Shown in pieces: positions 36,664-45,195 of a DNA stretch of 64,000 nucleotides. The notes below the pieces were generated by a model. It saw only the letters and a program-made list of their open reading frames with translations, made no database searches and was not told the origin of the DNA. The stretch comes from Akkermansiaceae bacterium UBA7331. Its GTDB lineage: Bacteria; Verrucomicrobiota; Verrucomicrobiia; Verrucomicrobiales; Akkermansiaceae. How positions within the stretch are numbered: the stretch's first letter is position 1; each line of letters opens with the position of its first letter. Made by a program: the position numbers and the translations under genes. Location: the NCBI GenBank assembly GCA_002471255.1, contig DKPP01000004.1, forward strand, positions 52,465 to 116,464. Direction: 5' to 3'.

Positions 36664-37767
36664 TTAACATAAATGCTGTGCAATGGAATCGACCAATAAT
36701 CTTCCTTTATCGCTGAGAAATAATTTATCTTGTCTAATATTTCCTAGTTGTTCATCTATAATTTGTTGTAAAGCAGGTCGATCAGAGCCGGGTAAATAAT
36801 GTAAAGGAAGACCTACATCCGTTCGTAGTAAAAGAGCAATTCTTTCTAAACGGAAATCTTCATCATTTATTATTTCTTGGGTTGATGCGGGATATCCGTC
36901 ACGTAAAGTCGATTCGATATATTCGGTCGTATCGCTTGTATTTTGGTATCTCACTCCTTGAATCGTGCTTACAGCTCCAGGGCCGATCCCGATGTAGTCA
37001 TCTCCAAGCCAATAGCCTAAATTATGAAGTGATATTTTATCATCTTTAGCAAAGTTGGAAGTTTCATAATGCCTCATCCCAGCTCGAGTGAGTATATCGT
37101 GTGTTAGAGTGAAGAATTGGGCATCACGTTCTTCGTCTTGTTTCCAATCACCTAATTGTAGAGACTCAAAAAATGCCGTATCTTCTTCATAAGTGAGATT
37201 ATAAGCAGATATATGGTCGGGGGATAATAATAAAGCTTGTCGAAGCGTTTCCTGCCAAGATTCCAACGATTGTCCAGGGATGGAAAACATGAGATCAATA
37301 TTGACTTGGGGAATTCCGGCATCCTGTAACATTTGAACAGATTCTTTTGCTTCGTCTGGGGTGTGTTCCCTACCTAAGACTGATAAAATATGTGGATCGA
37401 AAGATTGTATGCCTAATGACACTCGTGATATCCCGAGACTTTTCCATAATTGAACTTTTTTCGGAGTAAATGTTGCAGGATTGCTTTCAAAAGTAAATTC
37501 ATCTAATGAATCGATCGGAATATGTTGTTGAAGACCTTCTACGAGATTAGTTAAATGCTTATTTGAAAGCATAGAAGGTGTGCCTCCTCCAAAGTACAAA
37601 GTATTGCTTTGATTTTTACTAAAATGAAAGTGCTCACTACGATACGAAGCCTCGACCAATAGGGCCGAGATGAATTGTTTCATATTCGTGTTGGCCGGAG
37701 TATGCTTCGTAAAGGCACAATAAGGGCAAATACGATGGCAAAAAGGGATATGGATATAAAGATGCAT
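36664..37767 (-). CDS. hemW: HemW-like radical SAM heme chaperone
   Basis: Start at 37767 (MHLYIHIPFCHRICPYCAF) gives the canonical N-terminus; the longer frame adds ten residues of no family likeness. The radical-SAM CxxxCxxC motif is CHRICPYC, and the residue after the next position is Phe, not a fourth Cys, which separates HemW from true HemN. GGGTPSM and the EFTFESNPAT, GIQSFD and DLMFSIPGQ motifs follow. 367 residues, normal length. It shares direction with the upstream 937-residue protein gene, with a terminator between. Confidence 0.9.
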   Translation of the reverse strand: MHLYIHIPFCHRICPYCAFTKHTPANTNMKQFISALLVEASYRSEHFHFSKNQSNTLYFGGGTPSMLSNKHLTNLVEGLQQHIPIDSLDEFTFESNPATFTPKKVQLWKSLGISRVSLGIQSFDPHILSVLGREHTPDEAKESVQMLQDAGIPQVNIDLMFSIPGQSLESWQETLRQALLLSPDHISAYNLTYEEDTAFFESLQLGDWKQDEERDAQFFTLTHDILTRAGMRHYETSNFAKDDKISLHNLGYWLGDDYIGIGPGAVSTIQGVRYQNTSDTTEYIESTLRDGYPASTQEIINDEDFRLERIALLLRTDVGLPLHYLPGSDRPALQQIIDEQLGNIRQDKLFLSDKGRLLVDSIAQHLC

Positions 37768-37778
37768 AATATCATAAA

Positions 37779-37803
37779 AAAGGGATGCTATTAGCATCCC
37801 TTT
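37779..37803 (-). terminator. Terminator after the 937-residue protein gene
   Basis: AAAGGGATGC (37779-37788) pairs with GCATCCCTTT (37794-37803), 5-base loop; on the minus strand it is followed by a run of T and then TATGATATT. Confidence 0.85.
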
Positions 37804-37818
37804 AACATATCAGCTAAA

Positions 37819-40632
37819 CTAATCTCGTTCAGTTGTGTGTTTGTAAGTGGTTTTTTTCAGTTTTTCCATCAATTCCGTATCAACTCGCTTCATATCTTCC
37901 TTGATGCGATTTTTTTCAGAGGAATCAGCGACAACGAAATATTGTTTCGTTAATTCGTCATAGAATGGTTGAATTTTGTTTTCTACGGGATTCTTTGGAG
38001 AATATTTTAAAGTATCAGGTATTTCATCAAGCATCGATTTAAGCCATTCATTGAATTCCTTTTGAGGCATCTCTTTGCTTAAAGCGATTAGATTGATACC
38101 CATCTCCTCTTGGTTGATAGGGTTACGATCTTTTCTCTTTTTGCGTTTGTTTTTCTTCTGGCTATCTTTATCTGCTTGGACCATTTTTTTGAAATCGCGA
38201 TCGACTTCAGCTTTGATGGTTTCTACGCCACGCTCCTTTACGAGTGCTGTTTGTAACGCTTCAGTCGTTTCAGCATAGCTGTTATCTTTTTGCTCAGATT
38301 TATACCATTTACGGATATCGCTCCATTTGATTCTATCATAGGATTTGCCAGATTTAAGAGCTTGCTCCGTCCAAGCGGCTGAAATGACATTTACGTATTC
38401 AGATGCTTGTCGTTGTAAGATTTCCTTAGCATTTTTAGAAGCTTTACCTACTTCTTTATGATATCCCTTACGCTGCCAATAACGACCTACTGAATTGTTA
38501 TTTGGTATAGCTTTGCGTAAAACATCGACAAGATTGATAGTAGCTAAGAAATCTTTATCTGAAAGCTCGTATCTTAGATGCCAAGCTTCAGCATTAAATG
38601 GATTAATCTTAATAATGCGGTCGAGAAGTTTTGTGTTCAAGTCGCTGTTGTCAGATGATTCATCATTAAGAAGTTTATAAGCATTCATAGCCACTCGGCT
38701 TGTGATGAAATCTTCGTAATCCATGTTCATTGACAGGGCTAGACCAGTTTGATACTCAGCCATTCCTGTACGTGGTGCTTTTGAATCTTCAAAATACCAA
38801 GGACCATTTGTCACTTTTAGCGTATCAACGCTATGGCCTACTTCTAGGCGGCAACCATTTCCATCGTAAACAGTGGTCATGAGATTACCGTGACCGGGTT
38901 GACCTGCCGGAGCGGCCGGTACACCTAAGGAAATAAATGTAGTACGAGCGATTAAGGACATCGTGCCGCAAACACCACCACAGTGAACCATGCGTTCAAA
39001 GGAATCCGAAGACCAATCGCCATCCGGATCGAAGGAAAAGTCAACCGGAGCCTCTTTATCATCATCTCGGCGATAGTGTCCGTAGCCGATGATACGAGTT
39101 GTAGGGAAATCCTCCTTATCCTTACCAAAACCTAGGTAACGTGACCAGACACTTTCAGCTTCACGCAAAGGGCGAGTTTCAGCCAAAGCCATCATGATTG
39201 GCCATTGAGTAACATCCAAAGCTACGCCCGGCCAAGAAACACGTTTGTGATCGGAATCTTTAAGTCTTTTATAATTTTCGTATTTGTCAGTTAGGAATGC
39301 AAAGTATTCGAAAGCAGTAGGATAAGAATCGCGCTTACGCTTGAGCATACCATTTCTGTACATGTATTCATACAAGTATGGTTTGAGTTGGTCTCGTTTT
39401 TCCATGTTGCCATTGCCTACGGCATAAAGCGCTTTACGGCTATCATTCCAAACTTGCTTAGGAGTCAATTTGTTATCTTGAAGATATTTTTCAACTCTTA
39501 AATATGTTTCTTCATCAACAATAGCAGGATTTGGACCAAAATAGTTTACGGGATCTTTACCGGCAATATATAAATCGCAAGGAAGAGGAATGGTGCCGGC
39601 ACTACGTAGGTTATTTAAAGTGCCTTTTCCATCACCAAATCTACCTTGTCTCCCAATATCGAAACTACCCATACCGAAGCTTCTACGGGCAACAGCCATA
39701 GCTAAGACTAGTTGATTGTATTCTTTGGCCTTTTCTCCAAATTCTTCAACAAGCATGGCAACATTCGTAGCAACGCTTGGATCAGGTGGATACACCGATG
39801 CAAAAACTTCTTTATTTAATTTGGTTGCTTTGAGCCAAGCTTCAAATGCAGGGGAAAGAGCTCCTCCACGTTGTGTGATGTATTCACGCACTGCTTTTTC
39901 AGCATAAGCAGTATAGGCATCAGTTGCACGTTTAGTAATGCCGGAGCTACATTTTTGTATTTCTTCAATGGCCTTTTTCTTTAACCCTATAAGGTCATCA
40001 CTAGGCTCATGAGAAACAACTTCCGGCTCTTCTTCAGGGATGATTTCAGGCTCCGGAGTATTATCTTCAATCACCACATCAGGGATTACCGGTGCGACCG
40101 GTTTGATTGTAGGTGGCTTTGGTTTAGGTTTTGGCTTATTCTCGACCGCGACAGGTTTTGGTTTTTCCGGTGCAGTCGGTGGTTCTTGATAAAGGAGAGT
40201 GTACATCAAATAAGCCAACCCGCCGAAAAGGCCTAGAATCACAAAAGGAGTGGCTCCTACTGAGGATTTCTTTTTAGGCATTTTGATTGGTGCTAATGGT
40301 GCCCTTGCCGGACTTGCTACGGGTAAACCATACACCATAAAATAGGTGCCATTAACTTGAATGGTTGTTGACGCACCTTGAGAAAATTGTACATCGAAGG
40401 CGGCTTTGTATTGATTGAGCTCTTCTTGAGAATTGGTGGAAAATTCTACAGCAAAAGAGTGAGGAGCTCGAGAGCAAATGGCTTGTGGGTAAAACTCACG
40501 AAGTTTTACTTGTAATCCCTTAGGGGATAATGCTTCATATAGAACGTAGTTTCCACCTGTTTCGATAACGGATATAATGGTATAGCCGTCGATGGTAAAG
40601 CGAGGTGGTAATGTTGGGATGGGAGATGTCAT
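37819..40632 (-). CDS. Membrane protein: kinase N-lobe-like domain, transmembrane helix and transglutaminase-like domain
   Basis: 937 residues. Residues 1-110 (DGYTIISVIETGGNYVLYEA ... VKLREFYPQAICSRAP) resemble only the N-lobe of bacterial Ser/Thr kinases, with no catalytic loop. One transmembrane helix lies near residue 130 (ATPFVILGLFGGLAYLMYTL), then a Pro/Lys/Glu-rich spacer that could span the periplasm. The large C-terminal part includes HCGGVCGTMSLIARTTFISL, GVPAAPAGQPGHGNLMTT: a Cys/His pair as in transglutaminase-like cores, within a large helical region. The last 150 residues are basic and charged (KKNKRKKRKDRN). I do not recognise a named family; similar cores occur in Verrucomicrobia and Planctomycetes. 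Confidence 0.72.
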   Translation of the reverse strand: MTSPIPTLPPRFTIDGYTIISVIETGGNYVLYEALSPKGLQVKLREFYPQAICSRAPHSFAVEFSTNSQEELNQYKAAFDVQFSQGASTTIQVNGTYFMVYGLPVASPARAPLAPIKMPKKKSSVGATPFVILGLFGGLAYLMYTLLYQEPPTAPEKPKPVAVENKPKPKPKPPTIKPVAPVIPDVVIEDNTPEPEIIPEEEPEVVSHEPSDDLIGLKKKAIEEIQKCSSGITKRATDAYTAYAEKAVREYITQRGGALSPAFEAWLKATKLNKEVFASVYPPDPSVATNVAMLVEEFGEKAKEYNQLVLAMAVARRSFGMGSFDIGRQGRFGDGKGTLNNLRSAGTIPLPCDLYIAGKDPVNYFGPNPAIVDEETYLRVEKYLQDNKLTPKQVWNDSRKALYAVGNGNMEKRDQLKPYLYEYMYRNGMLKRKRDSYPTAFEYFAFLTDKYENYKRLKDSDHKRVSWPGVALDVTQWPIMMALAETRPLREAESVWSRYLGFGKDKEDFPTTRIIGYGHYRRDDDKEAPVDFSFDPDGDWSSDSFERMVHCGGVCGTMSLIARTTFISLGVPAAPAGQPGHGNLMTTVYDGNGCRLEVGHSVDTLKVTNGPWYFEDSKAPRTGMAEYQTGLALSMNMDYEDFITSRVAMNAYKLLNDESSDNSDLNTKLLDRIIKINPFNAEAWHLRYELSDKDFLATINLVDVLRKAIPNNNSVGRYWQRKGYHKEVGKASKNAKEILQRQASEYVNVISAAWTEQALKSGKSYDRIKWSDIRKWYKSEQKDNSYAETTEALQTALVKERGVETIKAEVDRDFKKMVQADKDSQKKNKRKKRKDRNPINQEEMGINLIALSKEMPQKEFNEWLKSMLDEIPDTLKYSPKNPVENKIQPFYDELTKQYFVVADSSEKNRIKEDMKRVDTELMEKLKKTTYKHTTERD

Positions 40633-40716
40633 AACTATTTTAGTAAATGGCTCGCTTGGTATGGTATAAAGTAAGTGTTATCTGTCAATGTAAAAGGGCT
40701 CTATGCCAATATTCCT

Positions 40717-41715
40717 TTACACGGGAATTGTTTTTAAAACCTCCTTTAATTCTTGGAAAGTTTTAATTCGAACTAAACGGCTTCGCATTTCTTTAGCCCC
40801 TGAGAATCCCTTTGTATAGGCTAAGAATCGTGATCGCATATGCTGCATGGTAGTTTGTTCTTGCCCGTAATGTCCCGATTCGAGAGCCATCTCGGTATGT
40901 TTAAGAATTAATGTTATTTTATCGGAAAATGGTCGGGGCTGCGGTATGATCCCTTCATTTAAATATGTTTTCGCATCTTGAAAGATCCATGGGTTTTCCA
41001 TAGCCGCTCTACCGATCATAGCTCCTTTAACGGCAGTATTGTTTATAATTTCGGCAATTCTTGTTACAGAATTAATATCTCCGTTACCGATAACCGGGAT
41101 GTGAATTTTTTGTGCGCAGTCATTGATTATTTCCCAATCGGCTTGGCCTCCGTATTGTTGTGCTCGCGTACGTCCATGAATCGTAATCATTGATGCGCCT
41201 TCCTCTTGTAATATATGGCACACTTCATCTGCACATATTGATTGGGCATCCCATCCTATGCGAATTTTTGCAGTGACCGGAATTTGGTCTCCGACATGTT
41301 TGACCACGCCATGAATGACTGATCGCAATAGATCAAGATCTTTAAGTAAAGAAGAGCCTCCATTCTTTCCAACAACTTTTGGTACGGGGCACCCAAAATT
41401 AATGTCGATAAACTCAGGTGCTTGATGGTCCAAAATGATTTGTGCCGCGCGTCCCATATGATCGCCATTGGAACCAAATAATTGAATGCCGACAGGACGA
41501 TGGTCTTCTTTGATTTGGATGTATCTTTTATTACGCTCCCATGCTTGTAAAATTCCTTCTGCAGATACAAATTCCGTCACTAACACATCGGCTCCTAATT
41601 CTTTACAAATACTACGAAAAATCGGATCCGTAACACCTGCCATAGGTGCTAAAAATAGAGGGAAAGCCCCATCATTAAAAAAAGAAAGGCGACTTACATC
41701 TTTATTTGGTGCCAT
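40717..41715 (-). CDS. dusB: tRNA-dihydrouridine synthase B
   Basis: Start at 41715 (MAPNKDVSRL) removes an overlap with proA, which ends at 41738, and leaves a 331-residue enzyme. FMN-barrel motifs: FLAPMAGVTDPIFRSICKELG, INFGCPVPKVVGKNGGSSLL with the catalytic Cys, KIRIGWD, ITIHGRTRAQQY and IGNGDI...AMIGRAAMENPWIF. The FRSICKELGA...TEFVSAEG segment fits DusB, which modifies U17 in E. coli. It is the last gene of the leftward proB-proA-dusB cluster. Confidence 0.92.
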   Translation of the reverse strand: MAPNKDVSRLSFFNDGAFPLFLAPMAGVTDPIFRSICKELGADVLVTEFVSAEGILQAWERNKRYIQIKEDHRPVGIQLFGSNGDHMGRAAQIILDHQAPEFIDINFGCPVPKVVGKNGGSSLLKDLDLLRSVIHGVVKHVGDQIPVTAKIRIGWDAQSICADEVCHILQEEGASMITIHGRTRAQQYGGQADWEIINDCAQKIHIPVIGNGDINSVTRIAEIINNTAVKGAMIGRAAMENPWIFQDAKTYLNEGIIPQPRPFSDKITLILKHTEMALESGHYGQEQTTMQHMRSRFLAYTKGFSGAKEMRSRLVRIKTFQELKEVLKTIPV

Positions 41716-41737
41716 GATTGTTTGAGTGATGATGGAA

Positions 41738-43015
41738 TTATATGCTAAGGCGTGATGGATCTTTAGTCTGACCATCACCTGAAATAATGTATTTGTAACT
41801 TGTTAGTTCACGTAATGCCATAGGACCTCTAGCGTGCAATTTATCAGTACCAATACCGATTTCAGCGCCAAAACCAAATTCGTTCCCATCGCTGAATCGT
41901 GTCGATGCATTATGATATACGCATGCGCTGTCTATTTGTTGCAAAAATTGCGTAGCATGCGATTCATTATTTGAAATGATGACTTCACTATGATGGGAAC
42001 CATAATGGTTGATATGATCGATCGCTGCTTGGATGTTTTTGACAATTTTAATGGAGACGATTAAATCTTCATATTCGGTTGACCAGTCTTCTTCTTGTGC
42101 TTCAATATGCCAATCCGGGATGATTTTCTTACATTGAGCATCGACTCGGCATTCGACATTTCTTTTATTCAAGCGCTGGGCAAGTAGAGGCAGGAATTGC
42201 TCGGCAATGTCTTGATGTACTAAAATGGTCTCTAATGCATTACAAACACCCGGACGTTGGGTTTTCCCATCATCGATGATGTTTACGGCTAATTGTAAAT
42301 CACAATCGGCATCAACATAAGCATGACAAACCCCGTCGAGATGTTTCAATACGGGGATTTTCGTACATTCCATGATTGCTTTAATAAGTCCTTTTCCTCC
42401 GCGAGGGATAATGACATTCACAAATTGGTCTAATTGGGCCAACCACGTTACTTCTTCCCTGTTGCCGGAAGAGAGTAATTGTACTGCATATTCCGGTAAT
42501 CCGCTTGCGATTAAAGATGCATGAATCAGTTGTGCCAAATAACGATTTGTTTCTTTAGCCTCTTTTCCTCCACGCAAGATAACGGCGTTTCCTGATTTGA
42601 TACACAGAGCTGTGGCATCACAAGTCACGGTTGCTCGGCTTTCATAGATAAAACCGATCACGCCTAAGGGTACTCTGACTTGCTTGATCTTTAATCCATT
42701 CGGGCGTGACCATTCATCCATGACTTGTCCAACCGGATCGGGTAATGATGCGACTTGACGTATTCCTTGAGCCATGAGTTTTACTCGATCATCCGTGAGA
42801 GTTAATCGATCGATGAAGGCATCATTTTTGTCCAAAGTTCGGATTAAATCTAAATCAAGTGCGTTAGCTTGCAAAATTTCATTAGAATGAAGCTCAATGG
42901 AATCTGCCAAATGAAGAAGAAAATTGTTTTTATCTTCATTTGATACATTCTGTAAGGTTAGAGCAGCTTGTTTTGCTTGGGCTCCGATGGATTCAAGAGG
43001 ATTGCTAGTATTCAT
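41738..43015 (-). CDS. proA: Gamma-glutamyl phosphate reductase
   Basis: Second step of proline synthesis: NADPH reduction of glutamyl-5-phosphate to the semialdehyde. I start at 43015 (MNTSNPLESIGAQAKQAAL), one base past the proB stop. Family motifs: VRVPLGVIGFIYESRATVT, SGNAVILRGGKEAKETN, IPRGGKGLIKAIM, the catalytic-Cys block QRPGVCNALETILVH, and FGFGAEIGIGTDKLHARGPM. 425 residues, normal. Co-transcribed with proB. Confidence 0.96.
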   Translation of the reverse strand: MNTSNPLESIGAQAKQAALTLQNVSNEDKNNFLLHLADSIELHSNEILQANALDLDLIRTLDKNDAFIDRLTLTDDRVKLMAQGIRQVASLPDPVGQVMDEWSRPNGLKIKQVRVPLGVIGFIYESRATVTCDATALCIKSGNAVILRGGKEAKETNRYLAQLIHASLIASGLPEYAVQLLSSGNREEVTWLAQLDQFVNVIIPRGGKGLIKAIMECTKIPVLKHLDGVCHAYVDADCDLQLAVNIIDDGKTQRPGVCNALETILVHQDIAEQFLPLLAQRLNKRNVECRVDAQCKKIIPDWHIEAQEEDWSTEYEDLIVSIKIVKNIQAAIDHINHYGSHHSEVIISNNESHATQFLQQIDSACVYHNASTRFSDGNEFGFGAEIGIGTDKLHARGPMALRELTSYKYIISGDGQTKDPSRLSI

Positions 43016-43016
43016 G

Positions 43017-43778
43017 TTATACCTTTGCGATAAAATGAGTGCCGATGGCATTTTGATTGTTGTCTAACCAATCAGCTATACGCTCAGGCTTTCTGCCATG
43101 AATCATATAAGTATCAATGCCTGCTTCAACGGCTTGTTGAATAGCTTGTAATTTAGAGCCCATGCCACCCATGGCAAATTTACCCTTAGAATCGGACGCG
43201 GAACCCATAACAGATTGGACATCCGATACTGTTTTAATGATTTCCGTTTTAGTATTTGGATCCGCATACAAACCATCAACGCTGGTTAAGATAAATAATT
43301 TATCGGCTTTAATAAGTTTCGCCATATGCATGGATAAGATATCATTATCCCCAAATTTCAATTCTTGTACGGAAACAGTGTCGTTTTCGTTAATGATAGG
43401 GATGATGTTTCTTTGTGTGTCGAGTTGGCGTAATGTTGCTTCGACATTTGTTTTACGGTGTTTGAGATCATCCGCGGTTAAAAGCAATTGGGCTACTGCG
43501 ATATTAAAGTGCCTAAAAAGGTTATCGTAGGTGTGAATGAGCTTCGCTTGACCTACGGATGCGCAAGCTTGTTTAAGAGGTAATGTTTGCGGGTATTCAG
43601 TCAATTGTAATGTTGAAACACCGGCACCAACGGCACCTGAGCTAACTAATATGACGGAATGACCTTGTTGAATTAAATCGGCCAAAGCAGTCACGAGGTG
43701 GATGATTGAGCTACCATCCAATTGTCCGTTGTGTTCCTGCGTTAAAACGCCGGTTCCCACTTTAACTACTATACGCAT
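43017..43778 (-). CDS. proB: Glutamate 5-kinase (short form without PUA domain)
   Basis: 253-residue amino-acid kinase that phosphorylates glutamate to start proline synthesis. RIVVKVGTGVLTQ, VILVSSGAVGAGV, NENDTVSVQELKFGDND, ILTSVDGLYADPN and GGMGSKLQAIQQAVEAGI match the family. The C-terminal PUA domain of the ~367-residue enterobacterial enzyme is absent; short forms are known in other bacteria. Immediately upstream of proA, spacing one base, so translation is coupled. Confidence 0.95.
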   Translation of the reverse strand: MRIVVKVGTGVLTQEHNGQLDGSSIIHLVTALADLIQQGHSVILVSSGAVGAGVSTLQLTEYPQTLPLKQACASVGQAKLIHTYDNLFRHFNIAVAQLLLTADDLKHRKTNVEATLRQLDTQRNIIPIINENDTVSVQELKFGDNDILSMHMAKLIKADKLFILTSVDGLYADPNTKTEIIKTVSDVQSVMGSASDSKGKFAMGGMGSKLQAIQQAVEAGIDTYMIHGRKPERIADWLDNNQNAIGTHFIAKV

Positions 43779-43889
43779 GCCCGCATCATAATAAGAAAAC
43801 CGAAATGATAAAGCATAATGATGGGATTGAAATTTGTAGATGAAATTATAAATCGTAAATCGGCATTGTCAAAAGAGGGAACTGGGCGT

Positions 43890-45002
43890 ATGTTTTTCCG
43901 CGTTATGAGTATTGAGACGTTTGCCAATCAGCATATTTTGGATCTTGTCGCTTATAAGCCGGGCAAGCCTATTGATGAAACAGCTCGTGAGTTAGGCTTA
44001 GAGCCTGACCAAATTGTAAAGTTGGCTTCTAATGAAAATCCTCTGGGACCATCGCCAAAAGCACAAGAAGCAATCGCACGTATTGCATCGGGTGTGCATA
44101 TTTATCCTGATGGCGCGTCTTTTAATTTGCGTAATGCCTTAGCTTCCAATTTGGGTGTTGATTTTGATCAGACCGTTGTGGGTGCCGGCAGTAGCGAAAT
44201 TATTGAGCTTTTATGCCATGCTTTATTAAATCCTGAATCCGAAGTGATCGCCGCAAAGCATGCTTTTTCCATGTACCCCATTATGGCCAAAGTATTTGGC
44301 GCCAAGTATGTGGAAATCGATAACAAAGGAGATTGGACTCATGATTTACAAGCGATGCTTGATGCAGTGACTCCTCAAACCCGTATTATTTTCATTACTA
44401 ACCCGACTAATCCTTTGGGTACGGTTGTTTCTCAAGAAGAAATTGATGAGTTCATGAGCAAAGTGCCTGATCATGTGGTCGTGGCTTTTGATGAGGCATA
44501 TCATGAGTTTGCTACTAATCCTGCTGAAACGATTAAGTACGTTAGAGATGGAAGAAATGTGATTGTACTACGTACGTTTTCGAAAGTTTATGGCTTAGCC
44601 GGTTTGCGTGTAGGATATGGTTTGGCTCCAACACAAATTACAGGCATGCTTCACAAGGTGCGTACTCCGTTTAATTTAAATTTGGTAGCCCAAGAAGCTG
44701 CATTTGCTGCATTAAAAGATGAAGAGCATTTATCTAAAACAGTTGAAAACAACCGCATTGGATTAGAATTTTTTGCGAAAGCTTTTGATCGTATGGGTTT
44801 GGAATACATTCCTAGCCAAGGTAATTTTATCTTAGTAAAAGTCGGTGACGGTGTTGCCGTATTTAAGAAAATGCTTCAACAGGGGATTATTACTCGTGAC
44901 CAAAGTAGCTATGGCTTACCTGAATGGGTGCGTATCAGCATTGGGACTCCGGAAGAGAATGCTCGTTGCCTGAAAGTCTTGGAATCTGTTATGAAATCAT
45001 AG
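43890..45002 (+). CDS. hisC: Histidinol-phosphate aminotransferase
   Basis: PLP enzyme converting imidazole-acetol phosphate to histidinol phosphate. The start at 43890 has a ribosome-binding site AGAGGGA nine bases ahead; upstream codons look non-coding. Residues include LASNENPLGPSP at the N-terminus, VVGAGSSEIIELL, FITNPTNPLGTVVS, AFDEAYHEF and the PLP-Lys segment VLRTFSKVYGLAGLRVGYG. 371 codons, normal. Other His genes in the window (hisD at 52770, PHP phosphatase at 56045) are dispersed, not in one operon. A broader aromatic role cannot be excluded. Confidence 0.9.
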   Translation: MFFRVMSIETFANQHILDLVAYKPGKPIDETARELGLEPDQIVKLASNENPLGPSPKAQEAIARIASGVHIYPDGASFNLRNALASNLGVDFDQTVVGAGSSEIIELLCHALLNPESEVIAAKHAFSMYPIMAKVFGAKYVEIDNKGDWTHDLQAMLDAVTPQTRIIFITNPTNPLGTVVSQEEIDEFMSKVPDHVVVAFDEAYHEFATNPAETIKYVRDGRNVIVLRTFSKVYGLAGLRVGYGLAPTQITGMLHKVRTPFNLNLVAQEAAFAALKDEEHLSKTVENNRIGLEFFAKAFDRMGLEYIPSQGNFILVKVGDGVAVFKKMLQQGIITRDQSSYGLPEWVRISIGTPEENARCLKVLESVMKS

Positions 45003-45023
45003 TTATTTGTTTAACTGATTTAT

Positions 45024-45066
45024 ATTAAGCGCTCCATCATTGTTGTGGGGCGCTTAATTTTTTTTG
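45024..45066 (+). terminator. Terminator after hisC
   Basis: ATTAAGCGC (45024-45032) pairs with GCGCTTAAT (45050-45058); an inner CCA/TGG extends it, then a run of eight T. Confidence 0.88.
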
Positions 45067-45195
45067 TGATATTGGAGTGATTGTAGATTTTTTTAATCTA
45101 TAATTATATTATTCTAAGTTAATTGTGTGTATTGTTGTGTTTTAGGGCATTGATGGTGGTTGAAATGTGAAAAAAAATATGTTTCACTGAAGTCT

